A stretch of DNA of 13,399 nucleotides from Hymenopellis radicata. Lineage: Eukaryota > Basidiomycota > Agaricomycetes > Agaricales > Physalacriaceae. The notes under the pieces are model-generated. The model made no database searches and was not told the origin of the DNA. It saw only the letters and a list, made by a program, of their open reading frames with translations. Position numbers and translations under genes: made by a program. The DNA lies in NCBI GenBank assembly GCA_015501595.1, contig JADNRX010001166.1, positions 1 through 13,399 of the forward strand, in the 5' to 3' direction. Below, piece by piece: positions 7,233 through 13,399 of the stretch (the first letter of the stretch is position 1; every line of letters begins with the position of its first letter).

Positions 7233-7597
7233 CTGTTTTCACTGGGTGTGACCTATGACCTCGTGAACTTGTTTGGTGGGATGTTCACAGCGGACACACC
7301 ACTGTGACCCACTGAAAATAAGTTCAGTAAATTTTTCAATGGCAGGGTTATTTCATAGGTTTTAGGCTGAATCTTAGTATAATTAGAGAAAAATGTGCTA
7401 TTCTAGACATAAAATACACCAAAAAGGAGAAAAATCTTATAAAAACTGCCGCCAAGCTCAATTTGAGAGCAAAAGTCCGATTTGTGACCAATTTAGAGCA
7501 GGTTCAGAGCAAAAAAAAACTAGTGACCTGCTTATGTAACAGGTTCATTTTTCGGGCTCGTGACCCATGACGCGAACCTATGGTCGAAATAGGACAG
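7233..7597. mobile_element. MITE copy C, left terminal repeat damaged
   Basis: The right end GCGAACCTATGGTCGAAATA followed by GGACAG|TA matches the end of copy D, and the left part (GTGTGACCTATGACCTCGTG from about 7246) aligns with the subterminal part of D. About 18 bp of the left terminal repeat is missing: CTGT is joined almost directly to TTCAC. The interior is AT-rich and non-coding but holds GTGACC words, as in D. The length (365 bp) fits D (378 bp) less the deletion. Confidence 0.7.
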
Positions 7598-7599
7598 TA

Positions 7600-7990
7600 T
7601 TCCGCGTATTTCTGCAGGCTATGAAGGAGGTCGAAGTCAAAGGTCTTGAAATCTTGCTGGAACAATGGACCAGACGTGGCTATGTCGTATTCAAGGTCGA
7701 ATCTCGTCGGCTGGCGCTGGAATGGCAATAAGTACTCCGATATCAAAGGCTTCGAGTGGGCTTCAATCTGTGTCAATCCAAAGGTATGTATTCGTCTCGG
7801 ATTACCACAGTCGGCTTTCCACCACCCCCTCCGTTGCCCAGGACCATGCACGATCACCTCATCGATCACGCCATGTTGGTTTGAAGTTTTTTCGAAGTCC
7901 GCCAAGTCGCTCTTTACCGTTGCCAAACAAACCCCAACCGCCACCGCAATTTATGCCAGTCGCTCTCGCAAGGTAAAAAAAATAAGATAA
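7600..7990. other. Possible relic of a host or transposon gene, no gene called
   Basis: On the plus strand a frame starting ATG at 7621 reads a Lys/Glu-rich, coding-like 36-residue segment (MKEVEVKGLEILLEQWTRRG and on) and stops at 7729. A second frame is open to about 7782 and is followed by a good-looking 5' splice site GTATGT, with a possible 3' site CCCAG at 7841. No domain is recognised and the pieces do not join into a clean model. The opposite-strand frame of 146 codons looks like a shadow. Confidence 0.25.
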
Positions 7991-8019
7991 GTTAGCCAGG
8001 GTTTCCGTTCCTTGTGGAC

Positions 8020-8480
8020 GCGGAAATGAATAGAATCTGAAAGATCCGATCTTCCAGGAGGGACTGTGAGTGGAATCCACTTAAGGTGAGATATGAGTAG
8101 CGAGGGGTTGCGGGTGAGCTGGTGGAAACCGCCTGTCCAGGCGGGAATGGGAAAGGGGCACAGACACCGTCGGAGCGGTCACATGACCCAGAGCAAACCT
8201 TTCCCGAAACACCAGACACAGACGCAAGGCAAACCCGAGACCGTACTAAGAACAAGGGTACGAGACCGGATCAACCACCCCGGAGCAGAGCTCCTAAGAG
8301 CTGAAAGCTTGCTTCTGGACGAGGAACCGGAAAACCCACACGGAGCCCTGAGAACATCAGTAAAACGTCGGGGTCATCCCAGCAACTTTATCCCCGGCCC
8401 CGACATCCCTGGCATCCCCTGCTCTGGGATCAGATCTCTGGTAAGTCCCTTCCCTGGAATGTGTTTCCCCAGTGCTCTCT
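8020..8480 (+). repeat. Non-coding block sharing a 21-bp motif with the right-hand element end
   Basis: The motif at 8355-8375 (CATCAGTAAAACGTCGGGGT plus C) matches the reverse complement of 10852-10872 with one mismatch. In both places it is followed by GC-rich inverted repeats and the word CCCTGGCATCCC. Here the hairpin is GTCGGGG (8367-8373) with CCCCGAC (8398-8404). A short perfect hairpin CCGCCTG-TC-CAGGCGG lies near 8130. The open frame at 8093-8545 lacks coding character. It may be a remnant of the 3' end of a mobile element in the opposite orientation. Confidence 0.45.
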
Positions 8481-8559
8481 GGATGCAGCGAGGTCTCTGG
8501 AAAATATGCAGACCATATACTAGCATTTATGTTTCTGCCAGATAGGACTATAAGGAATA

Positions 8560-9317
8560 CTCACAATCTGTTCACCTGAGTCTTAGTTATTGAGCCCTCA
8601 CCTCCGTAATGAGCGCAGACGCGCACCAACTCATGCAAAACGCAGCTGGTAGATGAGTCGACTTGTCAAAATATATCCCAAAGTCCTTCAGGTACACGCA
8701 CATGTGATGTTGGGCTGTACATCACGGCAGGAAAAATAATTAGAACTCCGCCGCTCTCCAACCCTCCAACATTACCCATCTTCCTCTATCGGCGTCTGAA
8801 CCTGGACGACTCGCTGCGTAAGCCCAGACGACTGGCAGCATTCATTTGAATGGACTTCAACCCGCAGAAGATGAGCCGACTCTGGAATAAATAGCCACGT
8901 AAGCCCCAGAGACGACGGGCAGCAAATCATTGATCGTTCCAACACGACGTGTCAGGTTGACGTCGAGGGCAATGCTCAGCCGCACCCCTCAAGGGCGGGA
9001 GTATCTGGAACTGACTCGTCTGGTGGTGACGCTGCGCACTAGATACTGTACGTGAATTTTTGTTTTATTTTTTCCTTCTATTTATCTACATCAGCATTGC
9101 CAATGGCAACGGCGGCGACTGCGATAGCGATGTGGCATCGTCAGTGACGCATAAGCCTCACTAATGTGGGCAGGCCCGGCAAAGCCGAACAGCGATCAAG
9201 TGCTATTTGGCGTCGTCGCTCTCTGATTCCTTCCACTAAGTACCACGCGTGTCGCGGTCCCTGTCTTTTTGTTATACAACCGTTGTGAGTCATCAGTGTC
9301 TTTTTCGATTCCCTTAG
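8560..9317. other. Stretch without a supported gene; holds recurring ~27-bp motif
   Basis: No open frame of convincing quality is present. Three copies of a motif of the form (G)CGTAAGCC-n(8-14)-GGCAGCA lie at 8814-8840, 8896-8924 and 9146-9173. The rest is unremarkable mixed sequence with a T-rich patch near 9055-9090. Confidence 0.5.
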
Positions 9318-10182
9318 CTCCTGCCGTGGTCCGTTTACAGTTTTCATTGGCCCAAAGACGCGCAAGCCCTGCAGCAGGCAGCATTTTCGCGAGACGCCAT
9401 CGACGCCGTCATGCGCCGGTGCCTATTAGGTGCCAGGAAGCTTCGGATGAGCCCACTGCTGATCATCCGGGTGAGAAGGACATTCATTTTCTCCCATTTA
9501 TTGTGGTTGTCAGACTTTCGACTAAGGTCGCATAATTCCTGTAGCAGGCCGCATTTCCGTCAACGGTTAGCATCAAAACAGTGCCATTATTCACAGCAAT
9601 CCCAGGACGGGCCTTGCCAGGTGGAGATGGGATGTATCTCATCTGCGACTCGCCAAGTGCGAACGATGGAGGCATGGTGCCGTCTGTTGGGGACCAACTT
9701 TTAGCATGTGCGTACTTCCTTCCTATCCTCCCACCGTCAACATCTTGTTTCCACCCGCTTACTCCCGCGTCTGTCATCACCGTCGTATCATGTTCTCTAC
9801 CATCTGGTAAGTCATCGTGCTCGCTCTTCCCTTCTACGCTGTCACTAACGATAGGACTTTTAGTGGGGCAGTATGCACACAGGACGTGGCGTCGTTAGGG
9901 TGATGACTCTCTCCGGCTCCCAGGTCATTGACGGCCTGCGTGGTGCGTTATTTACGTTGCCTTTCTCCCGTTCGTCTTGCTTACCTCCGCATACAGACCA
10001 ATCTTCGCTATGGACGACCAGTGTTGTGTTCCGGGTTCTGCAATGCTGTAAAAAGGAGGGCTCGCAAGGGAAAGGGCAAGGCAGCCACTGTAAGCATTAG
10101 TGTTGACCATATGGCCGATGTTGTCGAGTCTGAGCCGATTTTGTTATCTCCTTCGATTAATAGCTATATCACTCTTCAGTAG
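9318..10182 (+). CDS. Candidate spliced host gene fragment (hypothetical protein), C-terminal part
   Basis: I do not recognise this protein. A single frame can be kept open from 9318 to the TAG at 10180-10182 by removing four GT-AG introns: 9471-9544 (74 nt), 9807-9863 (57 nt, GTAAGT donor, CTAAC branch site, TTTTAG acceptor), 9886-9923 (38 nt, doubtfully short) and 9943-9996 (54 nt, GTGCGT donor, CATACAG acceptor). The product would have about 214 codons, with no start codon seen, so it is 5'-incomplete; the frame opens directly after an acceptor-like CCCTTAG. Coding-like parts are the first exon (VYSFHWPKDAQALQQAAFSR), the glycine-rich stretch at 9584-9700, and the last exon with a basic patch (KRRARKGKGKAA). 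No domain or membrane segment is evident. The second and fourth introns are the best supported; the rest is inference. Confidence 0.33.
9807..9863 (+). other. Probable spliceosomal intron
   Basis: It starts GTAAGTCATC and ends GACTTTTAG, with a branch-site match CTAAC at 9845-9849, 14 bases before the acceptor. A 57-nt length is typical for basidiomycete introns. It is the strongest sign that this stretch is, or was, transcribed on the plus strand. Confidence 0.55.
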
Positions 10183-10235
10183 TACACGCGGAAATTCATT
10201 TGATTGAAAGCATACAAACCATCGTGGCGCGAATA

Positions 10236-10613
10236 CTGTAGTATTTTGACCATAGGTTCACAGAGTGTGACCTGTGACCTTATGAACATGTTAAGTGGCA
10301 TGTTCATGCTGGCCAAAAGTGTGTGACCTAAAAAATTATGTTCATTGAGATTTTTAACTTTCTGATTTTTTAGCTAATTTTACCTATAAAGTAGATGCAA
10401 ACAGCAGAAATAGATAATTTTCATCATAAATAGAGTAAAATGGAAGAAAAAATTACTAAAATTGGGCCGAAGAAGCAAAATTTAGATTAAGTCAGATTGT
10501 GACTGATTTTAGATATGTTCACAGAGCCTTGTGACCTAGTGACCAACTACAATTAGGTTCGCATCATGAGGCCTCGTGACCTGTGACGCGAACCTATGGT
10601 AGTAATACTACAG
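10236..10613. mobile_element. MITE copy D, complete
   Basis: The 378-bp element has terminal inverted repeats CTGTAGTATTTTGACCATAG and, at the right end, the complement of CTATGGTAGTAATACTACAG, continuing into GGTTC and GTGACCTGTGAC words on both sides (about 40 bp overall with a few mismatches). It is flanked by TA (10234-10235 and 10614-10615). The interior is very AT-rich and has no open frame. It is the best-preserved relative of copy C and shares only the outer termini with A and B. Confidence 0.87.
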
Positions 10614-10710
10614 TATCAGATTCAGTACTACCAAACCCACCTGAGGGATTAGCCAGGGAAGGAACCAGGGATTATGGAGGGATCGAGTACCGTCTCTGCC
10701 GCGATGACCC

Positions 10711-10850
10711 AGAGACGCGTCAATCTCTCAGTGATGGAGGGTGTCCCTCTCGGGAAAGGTACCCTACCCATCAGGGACCACGCGTCTCTGACATATTCAT
10801 CATCCCTGGCCTCCCTGGCATCCCATAAGGGATGCCAGGGAGGCTAGGGA
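10711..10850. repeat. Nested inverted repeats with a 22-bp-arm hairpin next to the DIRS-like element
   Basis: The hairpin arms 10803-10824 (TCCCTGGCCTCCCTGGCATC plus CC) and 10829-10850 are reverse complements with a single G-T difference around a 4-nt loop ATAA. A second inverted repeat, AGAGACGCGT (10711-10720) with ACGCGTCTCT (10780-10789), lies beside it. On the element's minus strand this is just downstream of the recombinase stop codon and of the motif shared with 8355-8375. It may mark the 3' terminal structure of the element or act as a terminator/3'-end signal. Confidence 0.8.
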
Positions 10851-10915
10851 AGACCCCGATGTTTTACTGATGAAGGGAACTAACCAATAAAGTTGAATAA
10901 ACCAAGTAACGAACA

Positions 10916-12373
10916 TCAAATTCCCAAATCCTCCAAATCCTCCTGCAAGCCATTCACCTTGGTGAGATCCTTTCTCTTCTGAGCCCACGCCCGTGATAAA
11001 GCGGCTGGAATAATTTGCTCCAGACGCCTCCAATAAATCAGAAAACACATTGAAGACCATCCACCAATCTTCATAACTACCTCGGGGGCGACTCCATCCT
11101 TCAAAAGTTGAACTGTGCAACCAATGCAATAACTATGGCCAAAGACGTGCTCCAGATGCGCGTCGCGGTATGCCCGAGTCGTAAAATTCAAGAAGAAAGG
11201 CTTGGTCATTGACTTCCAAGGACGACCAACTCTGTATGCGAAGAGGGGAGTCGAAGACGACGCAGAATGGTTAACCTTCAGATGGTTCTCCATCGCAGCC
11301 ACGGGGCAGAGATCGTCGTCCGTCTGTGTGAGAATGCACTTCCCACCGATAATGCCCGTTGTCTTCGTCCAAGGAAGATCAATAACCAAGACCTCACGTC
11401 CTAATTGCCTCGAATACGACATTGTGCAACCGCGCATAACGTGACGAAGACGGTCGATCTTCTTCTCTGAAGGAACAGTCACTTCACCAAGACGTCTACA
11501 GCCCCAAAACGCTGCCGTAGCTGTCGCCCATAGTGCTGCACCCTCTGGGGAATCCAATCATACTGCCTTCCTCAGAGCGCGAAGATGAACCAACGTCACC
11601 GGACCCCGAGGAGGACGCTTGAACTTAACACCCTCCTTCATTGCAGTCCTCAATACCAAAGGAACCCAATCCTCCTTTCCGTGCCAAGGAGCCAAGTTGA
11701 GCTTGTGCCAGAAAGCAAGGCCGTTCAACCAGTTCTTGATTGCACCGTGACCTATCGTCCCGCACGCGTTCACGACGAAAGCGGCCAGCAGAGGCACGGA
11801 AGCCGGCATACGCATCGATTCTGGAATCCTGTGCGAGTCACAGAACTGCGTGAACCGAATCAAGCCAGCACCGTACGCGTTGAGCGTTTCTGGTACCACC
11901 GATCCTGCCAATTTCGAAAATATCAGAGCCTGGAGCGCGGGGGAGATCACCGTGCTACACTCGGCCGCACTGTCTCTCGAAAAAGGTGTTGTCCACAGTA
12001 ACGCTCTGTGATTGGCGGCCACGGGAGGCCGAAAAGGACTCGGCTCGTAATAGGAAGATGCCCGCGGTGCGCGTGCCTTCGTAGAAGGAAGTGCCAGCGA
12101 CGCTGCAAGACGCGTGTCTCTAATCGTGTCCTCCAAGTCAGAGGAAGGAAAGATAGAGACTGGGAGCGGCATGACCATCTGCTGCGAGACAGGCGATGGG
12201 CGATAGGATAGGGGAGGCGCGCTACGGGCTGCCGGCGTAACCGCTGCAATCTCGCGTGGCTTTTTGCTGAAAAGCGAGTTCCTGTCTATAGGAGACGGGC
12301 GAGGTCCCGACGAGTTGAACAACGACGCGTCCGGAGCTGGCATGATCGTGGTTGACGCGAATGTCTTACACAT
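10916..12373 (-). pseudogene. Tyrosine recombinase of a DIRS-like element, inactivated
   Basis: Two open frames in the same register are separated only by one TGA (11560-11558). The N-terminal part (271 residues from the ATG at 12373, or 261 from the more likely ATG at 12343) has a Pro/Ser-rich leader and then a helical core-binding domain from about residue 150 (SALQALIFSK-like to KNWLNGLAFWHKLNLAPWHG). The C-terminal 213 residues are the catalytic domain. The first Arg (AFWGCRRLGE, R22), the Lys (LPWTKTT, K65), His141, Trp167 in the His/Trp position and the nucleophile Tyr175 (CFLIYWR) are present. In the HxxR box (HSYCIG) the Arg is replaced by Cys144, codon TGC, one C-to-T change from CGC. 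With the stop and this loss, strand exchange is not expected. Confidence 0.82.
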
Positions 12374-12540
12374 GCGACACAGCCATCACTGACACCAGTA
12401 AACCGATTGTTTAAAATTGATCAACTAAATAGTACGCAGAGCAGTTTCTATCGCAAACAGACTAAAGCATACAAATACAAAGCAGCATGTACACCTTCAG
12501 CAAATCAAAGAGAAAATATATGAGAAACATCAAAATCATA
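12374..12540. other. AT-rich spacer between RNase H and recombinase
   Basis: This 167-bp spacer separates the RNase H stop from the recombinase start on the minus strand. It has no open frame. It may hold a promoter or leader for the recombinase; no clear TATA box or intron was seen. Confidence 0.4.
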
Positions 12541-13398
12541 TTAAGCATCGACCAGAGCAGATTGTAATTCTTCAGGAAACTGGAACGAGCGAGTCAGGCG
12601 CATGCCTGAGCCCAGCGTCCCGCGAGAAACTGGGTCAGCCAGATTATCCGCCGACGCCACATAAATAATCGAATGGGAGATACCGCACTCCGCGAGTACC
12701 TCATACGTGCGTCCAACACTAAGATTCATCTCCGCATGAGAGCTGTGGCCCTTGGAGTGTACACCGATGGCCCCGTCATTGTCTGAGTGTAGCAGCAGAC
12801 GATGATGCCGGAATCGGAGCTGCGCGAGGAAATATACCAGCAACTCGAGCGCCACCGTCACATACTCCGACTTGAAAACCTGCAATGAAACAAGAGATTG
12901 CTGGAAGACGGGAAGAACTGTCACGATAGACGAATGTGATGTGGAATAGGGAACGTGAATCTTCTGGACCTGCAAAAGCGTAACCTGGTGGCGGACTTGA
13001 ACTCCCAGACGCGATGAGGAAACTTGAGACGCGTCTCCAGAGGAAGCGAGACGCGAACGGCGACAAAGATCCCAGTGAAAACCAATGAAATGATCTCCTC
13101 CACGAACTCTTTGCCCGTCTTCATAGGGTGCCAAGGTACCCATAGATCCGTGATGAGCGCCATCGATTCGTCGCGCGTAAAACGATAAGAAAGTTCTTGA
13201 GAGGTAGAAAAAGGAATGAGGAAACACAGATTAAGCATGTCGTCCTTCGTATTTGAGAACGAGTTCATCGGGTGTCCAAATGATATTCCAGGCACGCACC
13301 GCCGCATTGGCGATCTGGCCCGAGTTACTGCTGGCGGTGGCGAGGCCGAAAGGATGGATGTGGTCGATGTAGAAGAGGCCCACGAACGCGACCACAGA
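12541..13398 (-). pseudogene. Reverse transcriptase / RNase H fragment of a DIRS-like element, multiply frameshifted
   Basis: The fragments read in order on the minus strand but switch among all three frames. First comes GLFYIDHIHPFGLATASSNS (13380-13320), then GHPMNSFSNTKDDMLNLCFL to VPWHPMKTGKEFVEE (about 13280-13090). FIGFHWDLC (near 13080), SLPLETRLKFPHRVWEFKSA (near 13045), VTLLQVQKIH (near 12975) and FHITFVYRDSSSRLPAISCF (near 12940-12880) follow. The RNase H part runs from about 12850 to the stop at 12541 and keeps the Asp of HSDNDGAIG, the HSKGHSSHAEMNLS segment, and the ending YVASADNLADPVSRG. Compared with what I recall of such fungal proteins, about 100 residues between the FVYRD segment and the RNase H part are missing. 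At least five frame changes show that it is not functional. The catalytic YxDD of the palm lies beyond the window or is lost. Confidence 0.78.
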
Positions 13399-13399
13399 T

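Larger units (their letters stand above)
10800..13399 (-). mobile_element. DIRS-like (tyrosine-recombinase) retrotransposon, degenerate, cut by right window edge
   Basis: Reverse transcriptase and RNase H fragments lie upstream of a tyrosine recombinase on the minus strand, which is the DIRS order. These elements integrate by recombinase and not by integrase and make no LTR-type target duplication. The upstream end is outside the window; the downstream end is placed near the hairpin at 10803-10850 only by context. Frameshifts, an internal deletion, a TGA and a lost catalytic residue show that this copy is dead. A Crypton plus an unrelated retroelement is an alternative, but the adjacency and common strand favour DIRS. 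Confidence 0.72.

Noticed and set aside
7504..7944. 146-codon minus-strand open frame
   Set aside because: It begins and ends inside unrelated sequence, part of it lies in MITE C, and the plus strand shows better coding character in the same place.
8093..8545. 150-codon plus-strand open frame
   Set aside because: No domain; it spans the hairpin and the shared 21-bp motif, which look structural and not coding.
10583..10828. 81-codon plus-strand open frame
   Set aside because: It starts in the right terminal repeat of MITE D and ends in the hairpin arm, so it is an accident of repeats.
11202..12249. Plus- and minus-strand open frames over the recombinase (for example 11585-12001)
   Set aside because: They are shadows of the tyrosine recombinase, whose frame carries recognisable catalytic motifs.

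Overview
The window reads as a transposon-rich stretch of a fungal nuclear genome, most likely a basidiomycete of the Agaricomycetes. This rests on three things: a Ty3/gypsy Gag with a CCHC knuckle and a Pol of the kind common in those fungi; a DIRS-type reverse transcriptase/RNase H plus tyrosine recombinase; and short GT-AG introns of about 55-75 nt in the one candidate host gene. This is inference from family resemblance; I ran no search.

Layout. (1) 1-~3840, minus strand: the 5' part of a Ty3/gypsy-like retrotransposon. From right to left it has a putative LTR end with a TATA box, a putative primer-binding site, gag (3625-2090), and the start of pol with a retropepsin domain (1851-1), which runs off the left edge. 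A 244-bp MITE (1852-2095) sits exactly between gag and pol, and its terminal repeat supplies the present gag stop codon. (2) 3841-4910: a ~131-bp tandem repeat whose second copy carries another MITE (4012-4266), then a 12-bp repeat block and a GCACAGT array with a higher-order period. (3) 4948-5353: three tRNA-like sequences in a row with good arms but oversized middle parts. (4) 5420-7230: no convincing gene. It holds GC-rich CACCCG palindromes in two related blocks, a 33-bp minisatellite, and AT-rich inverted repeats. (5) 7233-7597 and 10236-10613: two more related MITEs bracketing a 2.6-kb stretch with one plausible spliced host gene (about 9318-10182) and a recurring ~27-bp motif. (6) 10800-13399, minus strand: a decayed DIRS-like element. 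RT/RNase H fragments (13398-12541) have several frameshifts and a deletion; the tyrosine recombinase (12373-10916) has an in-frame TGA and lacks the second catalytic arginine. A 22-bp-arm hairpin lies just beyond it.

What ties the window together is a family of four non-autonomous elements sharing the terminus TA|CTGTA...TACAG|TA and subterminal repeats. Two of them are nested in other repeats, so the order of events can be read. No autonomous partner is seen. I found no convincing new defence or metabolic system. The most interesting items are the MITE family with its gag-pol interruption, the odd tRNA-like cluster, and the recurring motif that is open reading frame in one place and carries TAA in others.
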